Assembly: GCF_014207375.1 (NCBI RefSeq)
Contig: NZ_JACHEE010000003.1
Span: 372,001-436,000 of the forward strand
DNA: 64,000 bases
Direction: 5' to 3'
From: Arthrobacter sp. AZCC_0090
GTDB taxonomy: Bacteria; Actinomycetota; Actinomycetes; Actinomycetales; Micrococcaceae
Positions within the stretch are counted from its first letter, which is position 1; the number at the start of each line of letters is the position of its first letter. The translations under genes and the position numbers were made by a program. Of this stretch, positions 9,479 to 18,855 are shown in pieces. A model generated the notes under the pieces. The model did no database searches and was not told the origin of the DNA. It saw only the letters and a list, made by a program, of their open reading frames with translations.

Positions 9479-10661
9479 GATTGCCGCCAATGCGCACGCC
9501 ATGAAGCGGTGGCTGGGCAAGGCGGAGACTACGCTAGGGAACCACAGCGACCGCCTCAACGCCATCAATATTTTTCCGGTGGCAGATGGTGATACCGGCA
9601 CCAATCTGTACCTCACTGTCCGCGCCGCTGCCGCGGCATTTCTTGATGGTTCCGGCCGTGACGAACCAACGAACGACGTCGGTGCCGTTCTGGCCAGTGC
9701 AGGCCGGGCAGCCATGGAGCAGGCGCGCGGGAACTCCGGAACGCTCTTTGCCGTCTTTCTGTGTGCAGCGGCTGAGCCGCTTGTCGGCCACACCCGACTC
9801 AGCGCGCCGCTGCTTGCCTCAGCGCTGAACCGTGCCCAGATCCGGGCGTGGTCGGCCTTGAGCGAGCCTGTGCCGGGTACCATGCTCTCCGTTCTCGAGG
9901 CCGCTGCAAAGGCCGCAGATGAATGCGATACGGCACACCATGGCGATGACAGCAACCAGGCTCTGGGCCTGGCCCTCGATGCCGCCGTCCATGCCGCGCT
10001 GGATGCGGTGGTGCGCACCGAGGATCAGCTAGCCCCGCTGCACGCTGCCCATGTGGTGGACGCGGGCGGTGTGGGTATGTTGCTGGTCCTCGATTGCCTG
10101 CGTTCAGCCGTCCTCGGCGAAGAACTCCAGGATGAGCTCTTGGACGGCCTCCACGGCTATGACCTGCAGGATCCGCACATCCACGCTGGAATGCCCGATG
10201 ACGACGGCGTCGAAGTCATGTGTACCATCAGCCTTTCACCGCTGGCGGCCGCCACGCTGCGCCAGCGATTGGACGAGCTCGGCGACTCCGTCATCATGAG
10301 TCAGGTGGGCAGCGCCAGCCATGAGGGCAGCGCCAGCCATGTGCGCAGCGCCAGCCATGTGCGCAGCGCCAGCCATGAGGGCAGCGCCAGCCATGTGCGC
10401 AGCGCCAGCCATGAGGGCAGCGCGGGCCGTCCGGGCGGCCCTGCGGGAAGGGAAGGCTCCAGTGATAGCGACGACGATGATGATGACGATGACGCGGTAG
10501 AAACCAGCTACCGCTGGCGCGTGCATGTCCACGTTCCGGATGCGGAACCGGCCGTGGCCCTCATCCGCTCGCTCGGCGACCCCACCGACATCTCCGTCAG
10601 CCAGCTGTCGATGCCGCGCGACCCTGGCCTCCCGGCAGGCCAGCACGGGCATGAATCCTGA
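9468..10661 (+). CDS. DAK2 domain-containing protein (FakA/YloV-like)
   Basis: 397 aa. The N-terminal DhaL-like domain (about 1-200) has the ATP/Mg loop NIFPVADGDTGTN and ARGNSGT. In Firmicutes such proteins (FakA) phosphorylate fatty acids bound to FakB, but here the role is unknown. The second domain (from about VEVMCTISL) is interrupted by a repeat-rich, disordered insertion: six or seven copies of a 6-residue SASH repeat, then an Asp run, before resuming at ETSYRWRVHVHV. TTG start inside the end of thiL. The end overlaps recG by 11 bp, so thiL, this gene and recG are probably co-transcribed. Confidence 0.85.
   Translation: MQTKIAANAHAMKRWLGKAETTLGNHSDRLNAINIFPVADGDTGTNLYLTVRAAAAAFLDGSGRDEPTNDVGAVLASAGRAAMEQARGNSGTLFAVFLCAAAEPLVGHTRLSAPLLASALNRAQIRAWSALSEPVPGTMLSVLEAAAKAADECDTAHHGDDSNQALGLALDAAVHAALDAVVRTEDQLAPLHAAHVVDAGGVGMLLVLDCLRSAVLGEELQDELLDGLHGYDLQDPHIHAGMPDDDGVEVMCTISLSPLAAATLRQRLDELGDSVIMSQVGSASHEGSASHVRSASHVRSASHEGSASHVRSASHEGSAGRPGGPAGREGSSDSDDDDDDDDAVETSYRWRVHVHVPDAEPAVALIRSLGDPTDISVSQLSMPRDPGLPAGQHGHES
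10305..10430 (+). repeat. In-frame 18-bp tandem repeats inside the DAK2 gene
   Basis: Seven units of the type GTGCGCAGCGCCAGCCAT or GAGGGCAGCGCCAGCCAT, the last degenerate. They encode VR/EG/VG-SASH hexapeptides. An Asp-rich run encoded by GAC/GAT codons follows. The repeats keep the frame, so the protein tolerates length change here. Confidence 0.95.
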
Positions 10662-12930
10662 GCTCCGGCTTCCGCTCGAACGAAGGATCGGCAAACGTTC
10701 TGCCTCCGTCATCGAGAAGCACCTCGGCCTGGACACAGTCGGTGAGCTGCTGAACTACTTTCCCCGCCGCTACCTGAGCCGTGGGGAGCTGACGCCCATC
10801 AGTAGACTGCCGCTGGATGAAGAGGCCACCCTTATTGCCAGGGTGTTGTCCAACTCCACTCGGCAGATGAGGGCAAGGCGTGGATCATTGACTGACGTGG
10901 TGGTCACCGACGAGGCCAGCGGCGAGCAGGTTCCCGGAACCCTGAAGATCAGTTTTTTCAACGGCTTCCGGGCCCGCAGCGAACTCCAGCCGGGGCGCCG
11001 CGTGATGTTCTCCGGAAAGGTCAGCCGCTACGGCGGATCCCTGGGCATGACCAATCCGGACTTCATGTTGTTGGACGAAGACCCCGAGTTGGCCGGTTCG
11101 GTCGATCCAGAGAAGCTCGCGGCCATGCCCATCCCTGTCTACCCCGCCACGGCGAAGCTCACCAGCTGGTCCATCCACAAGGTCATCACCACGCTTCTGG
11201 ACACCATCGATGTGGACAGCATCGAAGATCCGCTGCCTTCTGACATCGCGTCCCGGGAAAACTTCCTGGAGGTAGGACAGGCGTATCGGCTGATCCATTC
11301 TCCGGAAACGGCAACGGACTGGCAACGTGCACGGGATCGGTTCCGTTACCAGGAAGCTTTGGTGCTGCAAACCGCGTTGGCACGGCGGCGGGCCCAGCTG
11401 GCGGCCGAAGAGGCGACCGCGCGACGGCCCCTCCCCGATGGTCTCCTTGCCTCCTTCGACCGGCAGCTGCCGTTCACGCTGACTGCCGGCCAGGCCGCCG
11501 TCGGAAAGACCCTCTCCCACGAGCTGGCACAGGACTCACCGATGAACCGCTTGCTCCAGGGCGAAGTTGGTTCCGGAAAGACGATCGTGGCTTTGCGGGC
11601 CATGCTGCAAGTGGTGGATGCCGGCGGGCAGGCGGCGCTGCTCGCCCCCACGGAGGTCCTCGCGGCGCAGCACTTCGATTCCATCCGGAGGACCCTGGGT
11701 CCGCTGGCCCGCGACGGTCTGTTCGGTGGTGCCGGGATGCTGGGCGGGGCCGGATTGTTGGACAGCGGCCCGGGGAGTGGCCCGGGATCGGTCCAGGTCA
11801 CGTTGCTGACGGGTTCCATGCCGACGGCCGCCCGCAAGCAGGCCATGCTGGACGCCGCTTCGGGCAATGCCGGCATTGTGATCGGTACCCACGCATTGCT
11901 CAGTGACAAGACCTCCTTCCAGGACCTGGGGCTGATCGTCGTGGATGAGCAGCACCGATTCGGAGTGGAGCAGCGGGACGCCCTGCGTGCCAAGGCACAC
12001 CGGCCGCCCCACCTCCTGGTGATGACCGCCACTCCGATTCCGCGCACCGTGGCCATGACCGTCTTCGGCGACCTCGAAACGTCCGTGCTGGACGAACTCC
12101 CCGCAGGCCGGGCACCCATCTCCACCCACGTCGTAGGGCTCGCGGAAAACCCGGGTTGGGCAGCCAGGATCTGGAAACGCTCGCGGGAAGAGATCGACGC
12201 CGGCCACCAGGTGTACGTCGTGTGTCCCAAGATCGGAGACGACGACGACGGCGACTTCAGTCCCGGCGAAGCGGAACCGAGCGACGCCGAACTTTCGGAC
12301 GAAGGCCCCGCGCGCGAGCTCGCCTCAGTGACCGCAGTCGTCGAAACACTCAGCCAGGAGCCCGCCTTGCGCGGAGTCCGCGTTGAGCCTCTTCACGGGC
12401 GGCAGGATCCCGCGCTCAAGTCCGAAACCATGGCCTCGTTCACCGCCAACCAGACCCAGTTGCTGGTGTCCACCACGGTCATCGAGGTTGGCGTGGACGT
12501 CCATAACGCCACCCTCATGGTGATCCTTGATGCTGACCGCTTCGGCATATCGCAACTCCACCAGTTGCGCGGGCGGGTGGGCCGAGGCGGTCTGCCCGGA
12601 ACGTGCCTGCTGGTCACCACGCTTGAGCCCGGCCATCCAAGCCGCAGGCGCCTTGACGCCGTTGCTTCCACTACCGACGGTTTCGAGCTTTCCCAGGAAG
12701 ACCTCAAGCTGCGTCGCGAAGGTGACATCCTGGGTGCCTCGCAATCGGGCGGGCGTTCCACCCTCAAACTGCTGCGGGTCCTGGAGCATGAGGAAGTGAT
12801 CGCCCGTGCCCGCGCCGATGCCCATCGGCTCGTGGCCGACGATCCAGGGTTGCAAGGCCAACAAGCCCTCGCCGCGGCAATTGACGAGTACCTCAACCCC
12901 GAAAAGGAGGCGTTCCTTGAACGCGGCTAA
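10651..12930 (+). CDS. recG: ATP-dependent DNA helicase RecG
   Basis: 759 aa, typical length. It remodels stalled forks and Holliday junctions. The N-terminal wedge/OB region (DTVGELLNYFPRRYL, SRGELTPI) is followed by the helicase core: Walker A GEVGSGKT near residue 305, DEQH near 431, then TATPIPRTVAMTVFGD, STTVIEVGVDVHNATLM and QLRGRVGRGG. The ATG at 10651 overlaps the DAK2 gene. The core carries a Gly/Ser-rich insert (FGGAGMLGGAGLLDSGPGSG) after motif Ia and an acidic insert (GDDDDGDFSPGEAEPSD) before motif IV; both look disordered. Confidence 0.96.
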   Translation: MNPELRLPLERRIGKRSASVIEKHLGLDTVGELLNYFPRRYLSRGELTPISRLPLDEEATLIARVLSNSTRQMRARRGSLTDVVVTDEASGEQVPGTLKISFFNGFRARSELQPGRRVMFSGKVSRYGGSLGMTNPDFMLLDEDPELAGSVDPEKLAAMPIPVYPATAKLTSWSIHKVITTLLDTIDVDSIEDPLPSDIASRENFLEVGQAYRLIHSPETATDWQRARDRFRYQEALVLQTALARRRAQLAAEEATARRPLPDGLLASFDRQLPFTLTAGQAAVGKTLSHELAQDSPMNRLLQGEVGSGKTIVALRAMLQVVDAGGQAALLAPTEVLAAQHFDSIRRTLGPLARDGLFGGAGMLGGAGLLDSGPGSGPGSVQVTLLTGSMPTAARKQAMLDAASGNAGIVIGTHALLSDKTSFQDLGLIVVDEQHRFGVEQRDALRAKAHRPPHLLVMTATPIPRTVAMTVFGDLETSVLDELPAGRAPISTHVVGLAENPGWAARIWKRSREEIDAGHQVYVVCPKIGDDDDGDFSPGEAEPSDAELSDEGPARELASVTAVVETLSQEPALRGVRVEPLHGRQDPALKSETMASFTANQTQLLVSTTVIEVGVDVHNATLMVILDADRFGISQLHQLRGRVGRGGLPGTCLLVTTLEPGHPSRRRLDAVASTTDGFELSQEDLKLRREGDILGASQSGGRSTLKLLRVLEHEEVIARARADAHRLVADDPGLQGQQALAAAIDEYLNPEKEAFLERG

Positions 12931-12981
12931 GGAATCCACGCCGGGCACTACCCCTGCGCGCCATGACTCAGAAGGACGACC

Positions 12982-13548
12982 GTGAGCCGGATCATTGCTG
13001 GCGTGGCGGGCGGCAACCCCTTGGTAAGCGTCCCGGGAAACGCCACCAGGCCCACGACGGACCGCGTCAAGGAGGCCTTGTTTTCACGCCTTGAGGCACT
13101 CGACGCCATCGACGATGCCCGCGTCCTTGACCTCTATGCCGGCTCGGGTTCGCTCGGGATCGAAAGCGCCAGCCGAGGTGCCCGCACGGCCGAACTCGTC
13201 GAGTTTGATGCCCGCGCTTCCGAGGTCTGCCAGCGAAATGCGGACATGGCCAACCAGGTGCTGGGGCGCAGGACCGTCTCCGTCCACCGTTCCAAGGTGG
13301 AGTCATTCCTGGAACGGGCTGCCGACGACGCCCTCTGGGACTTGGTCTTCCTGGATCCGCCGTACCCTTTGGACGAGCCTTCCCTCAAGGCCGTCCTCGC
13401 CAAGCTTGCCTTCCACCTGGACGAGGGCGCCGTCGTCGTCGTCGAACGTTCCTCACGCTCTCCGGAACCGGACTGGCCGGACACCCTCGAACGGTTTGCC
13501 GATAAGAAGTACGGCGAAACGAAGCTCTGGTTCGCCGAACCCGTCTAG
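12982..13548 (+). CDS. rsmD: 16S rRNA (guanine(966)-N(2))-methyltransferase
   Basis: 188 aa. Methylates G966 of 16S rRNA. It begins SRIIAGVAGGNPL, followed by RPTTDRVKEALFSRL, the SAM motif VLDLYAGSGSLGIE and the catalytic DPPY in FLDPPYPL. GTG start 51 bp after recG. It ends against the convergent methyltransferase-like gene, and an 18-bp duplication (13573-13608) lies in the gap. Confidence 0.95.
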   Translation: MSRIIAGVAGGNPLVSVPGNATRPTTDRVKEALFSRLEALDAIDDARVLDLYAGSGSLGIESASRGARTAELVEFDARASEVCQRNADMANQVLGRRTVSVHRSKVESFLERAADDALWDLVFLDPPYPLDEPSLKAVLAKLAFHLDEGAVVVVERSSRSPEPDWPDTLERFADKKYGETKLWFAEPV

Positions 13549-13572
13549 CGCGTCCCTGGCCGGAGATGCGGG

Positions 13573-13608
13573 GCTAGCCCGATAGGCGGCGCTAGCCCGA
13601 TAGCCGGT
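13573..13608. repeat. 18-bp tandem duplication at the rsmD / spermidine-synthase-like junction
   Basis: Two adjacent 18-bp units, each starting GCTAGCCCGATAG (13573 and 13591). The second unit contains the stop codon of the minus-strand gene. Confidence 0.75.
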
Positions 13609-14380
13609 CCAGTTCCACTCCGCTCAACACAGCCGCGGGGTGCGGCCCCCGGGCCAGGAGTTCCGCTGTCCATGCGGCCGGCCATGGCCGGCGAGTCCCC
13701 ACCAGGATGATGTTGCCCGGATATCGCCCGGCGAACATGCCCCTCTCGGCGAAGGCCGCAACATCGGGCATCGCCTCACGCATGGCCGCCACCTGGCTCC
13801 GCACTAGGGTCAAGGCTGCTTCATCCCCGACGTTGACAATGAGCACGCCGTCCGGCCGGAGCCGCGCGGCAGCTTCCTCGTAGAACTCTGCGCAGGCAAT
13901 ATGGGCCGGAGCCTCAGGTCCGGAGAAGATGTCCAGGATCACGACGTCGAACGTGAGCTCCGGGGGCAGCTCGGCGAGGGTTTCGCGTGCGTCGCCGATA
14001 TGCGTTTCCAAGCGGGTACCGTCCGGAAGGGGCAACTTCTGCATCACGAAGTCGAGCAATTCGCGTTCGAGTTCGACGGCGTGCTGTTCCGAACCGGGCC
14101 TCGTCGCCTCGATGTAGCGGGCCAGGGTCAGTGCCCCGGCACCGAGGTGAAGGGCCGTGATTGGCTGCCCGCTGGGCGCGGCAAGATCCACCACATGGCC
14201 GATCCTGCGCAAATACTCGTAGAAGATCTCCGCGGGCTCCGCGAGATTGACATGGGATTGCTCGGCGCCGCCGATCCGCAAGATGTAGGCGCCGTCGATC
14301 AGCGCGTCGGCTTCGATCGCCGCGTGCTGCCCGGTGGTCCGCAGGAATCGGCGTCCCTCATGGCTTTCGCGGACCGACAC
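13592..14380 (-). CDS. Spermidine-synthase-like SAM-dependent methyltransferase fold protein
   Basis: 262 aa. The N-terminal beta region (YILRIGGAEQSHVNL) and the Rossmann core (ALHLGAGALTLARYIEATRPGS, VVILDIFSGPEAPAHIACAEFYE) match the spermidine-synthase-like fold. The catalytic Asp region of true polyamine synthases is not clearly conserved (DIFSG), so the substrate is uncertain. GTG start, 2 bp after the stop of the upstream aminotransferase gene on the same strand, so the two are probably one operon. Confidence 0.75.
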   Translation of the reverse strand: MSVRESHEGRRFLRTTGQHAAIEADALIDGAYILRIGGAEQSHVNLAEPAEIFYEYLRRIGHVVDLAAPSGQPITALHLGAGALTLARYIEATRPGSEQHAVELERELLDFVMQKLPLPDGTRLETHIGDARETLAELPPELTFDVVILDIFSGPEAPAHIACAEFYEEAAARLRPDGVLIVNVGDEAALTLVRSQVAAMREAMPDVAAFAERGMFAGRYPGNIILVGTRRPWPAAWTAELLARGPHPAAVLSGVELDRLSG

Positions 14381-14382
14381 AG

Positions 14383-15639
14383 TCAGAGCTTGTCCCGTAG
14401 GGTGGCCAGCCTGGCGGCTGCTTCTTCCAGCACAGAGGTCTTCTTGCAGAAGGCGAACCTCAGAAGACTGCGGGTCCTTTCCGCGCCTTCGGGGTGGCAG
14501 AACACCGGAACGGGGATGGCGGCCACCCCTACGAGTCCCGGCAGCCGCCGAGCCAAATCCACGGAGTCCTCGATACCCAGCGGCGCGGTGTCCACGTTGA
14601 TGAAGTATGTTCCCTGCGGCGTGAAGACGCCGAAGCCAGCGGCCCGCAGTCCCTCGGCCAGGATGTCCCGCTTGTGCTGGAGAGTGGAGGCGGTGCCGGA
14701 GTAGAACTCGTCCGGCAAGGCCAGGCCTACGGCGATGGCACTTTGGAACGGAGTGCCCGAACTGTAGCTGAGGAATTGTTTGACTGTGCGGATCGCCGCC
14801 ACAAGATGTTCAGGTCCGCTGAGCCAGCCGACCTTCCAGCCAGTGAAGGAAAACGTCTTGCCGGCCGAGGAAATCGTGACGCTTCGTTCGGCGGCCCCGG
14901 GGATGCTTGCAACCGGAAGGTGCTGCACGCCGAAGGTCAGGTGCTCGTAGACTTCGTCGCTGAGGATCACAGCGTCATACTTCCGGGCGAGTTCGACGAC
15001 GCGTTCCAGTACATTGCGCGGGAACACCGCGCCGGTGGGATTGTGCGGGTTGTTGAGGAGCACAACCTTGGTGCGCTCACTGAATGCCGATTCCATGGCA
15101 TCCACGTCCGGAAGGAAATCCGGCGCGAGCAGGGGAGCGGTCACATGCTTGGCGCCGGCGAGGCCGATAATGGCACCGTAGGAGTCATAGAACGGCTCGA
15201 AGGTCAGGACCTCGTCGCCGGGCTCGATGAACGCGAGCAATGACGCGGCGATGGCCTCGGTGGCCCCCGTGGTCACGATGACCTCTGTCTGCGGGTCCGG
15301 AGTCAGTCCGTAGAAGCGCGCCTGGTGTGCGGCGATGGCCTCACGAAGTTCAAGGATGCCTTTGCCCGGCGCGTACTGGTTGGCCCCAGCCGAGATGGCC
15401 GCCTGTGCCGCTGCCTTGATTTCCGCGGGACCGTCCTCGTCCGGGAAACCTTGGCCCAGATTGATGGCCCCGGTGGATATTGCCAATGTTGTCATCTCTT
15501 CGAAGATGGTCACGCCGAGGCTACCGTCAGCGGAAAGCAGATTGGCCCCGCTTGCGGCCCGTTGCCATGGGGCAGCGCCGGCGGCAGGCTGCCACGGGGC
15601 GCCGGAGGTGTTCACGCTGAGGGGGACCTGGCTCGTCAC
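14383..15639 (-). CDS. Pyridoxal-phosphate-dependent aminotransferase, class I/II
   Basis: 418 aa from the GTG at 15639, chosen because GGAAGG precedes it at good spacing; an ATG at 15708 would add 23 residues of non-family sequence. PLP-binding Lys is K261 in SSAGKTFSFTGWKVGW. Other motifs: INLGQGFPDEDGP, TTGATEAI, NNPHNPTGAV and RFAFCKK. The overall pattern is that of the DapC/kynurenine aminotransferase (KAT/GTK-like) group. The substrate cannot be fixed from sequence; the neighbour gives no pathway clue. Confidence 0.88.
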   Translation of the reverse strand: MTSQVPLSVNTSGAPWQPAAGAAPWQRAASGANLLSADGSLGVTIFEEMTTLAISTGAINLGQGFPDEDGPAEIKAAAQAAISAGANQYAPGKGILELREAIAAHQARFYGLTPDPQTEVIVTTGATEAIAASLLAFIEPGDEVLTFEPFYDSYGAIIGLAGAKHVTAPLLAPDFLPDVDAMESAFSERTKVVLLNNPHNPTGAVFPRNVLERVVELARKYDAVILSDEVYEHLTFGVQHLPVASIPGAAERSVTISSAGKTFSFTGWKVGWLSGPEHLVAAIRTVKQFLSYSSGTPFQSAIAVGLALPDEFYSGTASTLQHKRDILAEGLRAAGFGVFTPQGTYFINVDTAPLGIEDSVDLARRLPGLVGVAAIPVPVFCHPEGAERTRSLLRFAFCKKTSVLEEAAARLATLRDKL

Positions 15640-15743
15640 TGTACGTTGCCTTCCTGGATGGCGGCTTCCGGCTCGTCCGGGCCAGCTTGTCAGCCATGCT
15701 ATCGCCATAGTGCCGACTGCCCCGGATACGGTAGGTTCGAACC

Positions 15744-16229
15744 ATGAGACGCGCAGTGTGCCCTGGCTCCTTTGACCCTATCCACAACGGACACCTGGAA
15801 GTCATCGCAAGGGCCGCGGGCTTGTTCGATGAAGTGGTGGTGGCAGTGTCCACCAACTACGCGAAGAAGTACCGCTTCAGCCTCGAAGAACGCATGGAGA
15901 TGGCCCGGCAGACCTTGGCATCCCTACGGGGCATCATCGTGGAGCCCATGGGGGAGGGACTACTGGCCGAGTACTGCAGGCATCGGGGGATTTCGGCCAT
16001 CGTGAAGGGCTTGCGCTCGTCCTCGGACTTTGACTACGAACTCCCTATGGCCACCATGAACCGCCAGCTATCCGGCGTCGAGACTGTTTTCCTTCCGGCG
16101 GAGGCCCACTACCTGCATTTGTCCTCCACGCTGATCAAAGAGATAGCCGTCCTGGGCGGCGATGTCTCCGACTTCGTGCCCAAGTCCGTGCTCAAGAGGC
16201 TCCTGGCTGGCGAGTCGGCGGCAGAGTAG
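15744..16229 (+). CDS. coaD: Phosphopantetheine adenylyltransferase
   Basis: 161 aa. Converts 4'-phosphopantetheine to dephospho-CoA. The nucleotidyltransferase motif CPGSFDPIHNGH is at the N-terminus, and VKGLRSSSDFDYELPMA and HLSSTLIKEIA are intact. The ATG has no Shine-Dalgarno; TAGGTT lies exactly six bases upstream, so a leaderless transcript is likely. Confidence 0.96.
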   Translation: MRRAVCPGSFDPIHNGHLEVIARAAGLFDEVVVAVSTNYAKKYRFSLEERMEMARQTLASLRGIIVEPMGEGLLAEYCRHRGISAIVKGLRSSSDFDYELPMATMNRQLSGVETVFLPAEAHYLHLSSTLIKEIAVLGGDVSDFVPKSVLKRLLAGESAAE

Positions 16230-16289
16230 CCCCGCAGCGGGTAAGCTGGATCGGTACCTCGGGGCAGAACGCGCTGCAATTGGCCCGGT

Positions 16290-16319
16290 TTGAGTCCGTT
16301 CATGCGTTCAGGCTAAGAT
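16290..16319 (+). promoter_or_regulatory. Promoter candidate for the DUF177-rpmF-rnc operon
   Basis: TTGAGT (16290-16295) and TAAGAT (16314-16319) are separated by 18 bp, matching -35 and -10 elements of the main sigma factor. The next gene starts 34 bp later. Confidence 0.5.
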
Positions 16320-16352
16320 GGTGCGTCGGTCATATGTTCTACAGGAGTTCTC

Positions 16353-16904
16353 ATTAAGCGAGATGTAAGTTCGCCTTTGACGCTGGACGTCAAGGACCTC
16401 GGACGTAGTCCAGGAAGCATGCGGACGCTCACTGAACATGTACCCGCGCCAAGTGACCTTGGTGTGGCACTCATTGGCGTTCAGGAAGGCTCGGATATCG
16501 AGCTCGATCTGAGGCTTGAGGCCGTACACGAAGGAATTCTGGTATCTGGAACCGTATTCGCTGAAGTCAAGGGCGAATGCGGACGATGCCTGGATCCCCT
16601 TGCGTATGACCTTGAGGTCAATGTGCAAGAACTTTTCTTCTATGAAGGCGTCGAGCTTTCGGACGAAGAAGACGATGAAGAGCAACGTCGAGTCGAGCAC
16701 GATCTAATCGATCTTGAGCCGGTGTTGCGGGACGCAGTTGTAACTATGCTGCCGTTCCAGCCGGTGTGCCGGGAAGACTGCCAGGGCCTCTGCTCCGAAT
16801 GCGGAGTGCGTCTGGAAGACGAGCCGGGGCACCACCACGAGGTCCTGGATCCTCGCTGGGCTGCCCTAGCTGAACTGGCTAAGTCTGACCGGCAAACTGA
16901 TTAG
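16353..16904 (+). CDS. yceD: DUF177 (YceD) family protein, probable ATT start
   Basis: 183 aa if it starts at the ATT at 16353, 175 aa from the TTG at 16377. I prefer ATT: an AGGAG ribosome site ends 5 bases before it, while the TTG is about 30 bases away. No ATG, GTG or TTG lies between the upstream in-frame stop (16314) and 16377. Four cysteines form a zinc-ribbon-like tail (CREDCQGLCSECG), and CGRC occurs earlier. YceD proteins lie before rpmF in most bacteria and influence 23S rRNA metabolism; the exact role is unclear. rpmF follows after 32 bp. Confidence 0.85.
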   Translation: MKRDVSSPLTLDVKDLGRSPGSMRTLTEHVPAPSDLGVALIGVQEGSDIELDLRLEAVHEGILVSGTVFAEVKGECGRCLDPLAYDLEVNVQELFFYEGVELSDEEDDEEQRRVEHDLIDLEPVLRDAVVTMLPFQPVCREDCQGLCSECGVRLEDEPGHHHEVLDPRWAALAELAKSDRQTD

Positions 16905-16936
16905 TAAGTGTTGACTAAGAGAGAAATGAGATAGCC

Positions 16937-17140
16937 GTGGCTGTTCCCAAGCGGAAAATGTCTCGCGCAAATACACGCGCCCGCCGTGCCCAGTGGAAGG
17001 CAACTGCCCCCAACCTGGTCAAGACCATCGAAAACGGCCAGGTTGTTTACAGCCTGCCGCACCAGGCAAAGGTCGTTACCGACTCTGCCGGCACTGCGCT
17101 GTTCCTTGAATACAAGGGCCGCAAGGTCGCAGACGCCTAA
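16937..17140 (+). CDS. rpmF: 50S ribosomal protein L32, cysteine-free form
   Basis: 67 aa, full length. It begins [19 protein letters not shown], the family N-terminus. No cysteines are present, so this is the zinc-independent (C-) form lacking the CxxC...C zinc site of many L32 proteins. GTG start after a GAGAAATGAGATA leader. It sits between DUF177 and rnc. Confidence 0.97.
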   Translation: MAVPKRKMSRANTRARRAQWKATAPNLVKTIENGQVVYSLPHQAKVVTDSAGTALFLEYKGRKVADA

Positions 17141-17164
17141 ATCCGCCACATAGGCTGACAAAGG

Positions 17165-17914
17165 ATGTCTTCAACTGAAGAGCTTCTGAAGCGTCTCGGT
17201 GTCTCTATTGACGCCGAGACGCTTCGTCTTGCTCTCACACATCGTTCATACGCGTATGAAAACGGCGGGATTCCCACCAACGAGCGCCTCGAATTCCTTG
17301 GCGACTCCATTCTGGGCTTTTCCGTGACCGATTCCCTGTACAGGGACAACCCGGCACTGCCGGAAGGCGAACTCGCCAAGCGCCGCTCCGCCGTCGTCAG
17401 CACCCGCGCTCTGGCAGGAATCGGCCGGGATCTCGGCATCGGCGAATTCATCTACCTCGGGCAGGGCGAAAGACTCACCGACGGTAAGAACAAGTCCTCG
17501 ATTCTGGCCGACACCATGGAGGCCCTGATTGGCGCGACCTATCTGTCCAATGACATCGAGACCGCCCGCCGGCTGGTCATGCGGCTCGTTGGCCCGTTGC
17601 TGAAGGATGCCGCGGCCCTCGGGGCCGGTACCGACTGGAAGACCAGCATGCAGGAGCTCGCCGCCAGCCGCCAGCTTGGATCCATCTACTATGCCGTGGA
17701 GGGCTCCGGCCCGGATCACGCGCGCACTTTTTCGGCAGAGCTGCAGATCGGCGGCACCGCCTACGGCAAGGGCTCGGGCCACTCCAAGAAGGAAGCTGAG
17801 CAGGAGGCCGCCGCCGACGCATGGCGCGCCCTGAACAGCAGGGCGAACCTGAGCGGTAGGGGCGTCACGAACGGCAGCGCCGAAACCCCGGCTGACTCCG
17901 CGCACGGCGCCTGA
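17165..17914 (+). CDS. rnc: Ribonuclease III
   Basis: 249 aa. Cleaves double-stranded RNA in rRNA processing. The catalytic signature [14 protein letters not shown] and the second acidic site [15 protein letters not shown] are present, followed by a dsRNA-binding domain (about 160-225: [34 protein letters not shown]). The last 25 residues are a variable tail. mutM starts 5 bp downstream. Confidence 0.97.
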   Translation: MSSTEELLKRLGVSIDAETLRLALTHRSYAYENGGIPTNERLEFLGDSILGFSVTDSLYRDNPALPEGELAKRRSAVVSTRALAGIGRDLGIGEFIYLGQGERLTDGKNKSSILADTMEALIGATYLSNDIETARRLVMRLVGPLLKDAAALGAGTDWKTSMQELAASRQLGSIYYAVEGSGPDHARTFSAELQIGGTAYGKGSGHSKKEAEQEAAADAWRALNSRANLSGRGVTNGSAETPADSAHGA

Positions 17915-17919
17915 GTCCC

Positions 17920-18855
17920 ATGCCGGAACTCCCCGAAGTCGAAGTGGTCCGCCGCGGTTTGGCACGTTGGGTACGGGGCCGGACCATCACGGCCGTGGAC
18001 GTCTTGGACCCGCGCTCCATACGCCGCCACGCCTTGGGCACGGAAGACTTCATTGGCAACCTGGAGCACGCCACCGTTATGGACGTCGTCCGCCGGGGCA
18101 AGTTCCTTTGGATGCCGCTGCGAGCCAACGAAACCCACAGCGCGGGCGGCACCGGCGACGCCACGCCCGGCGTCGCGCTGATGGCGCACCTCGGGATGAG
18201 CGGCCAGTTGCTCATGCAGGATCCCGACGTTCCGGACGAGAAGCACCTCAAAGTCCGGATCAGCCTGAGCAAGTCCGACGCCATGCCCGAGCAATTGCGG
18301 TTCGTGGACCAGCGGATCTTCGGCGGACTGTTTGTCACCTCCCTTGTACCAACGCCCGACGGCGGTCCCGGCGGCCAGGGCGAAACGCCCCTTCCGGAAA
18401 TTGCCGAAGAGGCTTCACACATTGCCCGCGATCCGCTGGATCCGCATTTCTCCTTTGATGACTTCTACCGCAAGGTCAAAGCCCGCAAAACCGGGCTCAA
18501 ACGTGCGCTTTTGGATCAGGGCGTCATTTCCGGGATAGGCAACATCTATGCCGACGAAGCCCTCTGGCGCGCCAAACTCCACTATGCCAAGCCGACGGAC
18601 ACCCTTCGGCGGGCCGACGCCGTGCGGATTGTGGATGCTGCGAGGGAAGTCATGAGAGATGCCCTGGCGGCTGGCGGGACGAGCTTCGATTCGCTCTACG
18701 TCAACGTCAACGGGGATTCCGGATACTTCGCCAGAGACCTTGAAGTTTATGGGCGTGAGGGTATGCCGTGTCGCCGCTGCGGAACCCCGATCAGACGCAT
18801 GGCCTTCATGAACAGGTCTTCTCATTTTTGCCCAAAATGCCAGCGTTCTCGTTGA
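17920..18855 (+). CDS. mutM: Formamidopyrimidine-DNA glycosylase, C-terminus probably supplied by the island
   Basis: 311 aa. Removes oxidised purines such as 8-oxoG. The catalytic N-terminus PELPEVE (P2, E3) is intact, as are the helix-two-turn-helix ([20 protein letters not shown]) and the C-terminal zinc finger CRRC-x16-CPKC. The last hundred bases are more AT-rich than the rest (TCTTCTCATTTTTGCCC) and end QRSR. A second, decayed mutM 3' end with a different tail (PKPRNGRW) lies 15 kb away at 34200-34364, next to smc. The visible C-terminus therefore probably came with the island. Confidence 0.95.
   Translation: MPELPEVEVVRRGLARWVRGRTITAVDVLDPRSIRRHALGTEDFIGNLEHATVMDVVRRGKFLWMPLRANETHSAGGTGDATPGVALMAHLGMSGQLLMQDPDVPDEKHLKVRISLSKSDAMPEQLRFVDQRIFGGLFVTSLVPTPDGGPGGQGETPLPEIAEEASHIARDPLDPHFSFDDFYRKVKARKTGLKRALLDQGVISGIGNIYADEALWRAKLHYAKPTDTLRRADAVRIVDAAREVMRDALAAGGTSFDSLYVNVNGDSGYFARDLEVYGREGMPCRRCGTPIRRMAFMNRSSHFCPKCQRSR

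Noticed and set aside
10305..10430. Repeat array that could be taken for CRISPR
   Set aside because: Units are contiguous without spacers, in frame with the DAK2 gene, and no cas genes are near.
15735..15744. GGTTCGAACC resembling a tRNA T-loop
   Set aside because: No acceptor or anticodon stem can be built around it, and it abuts the coaD start.
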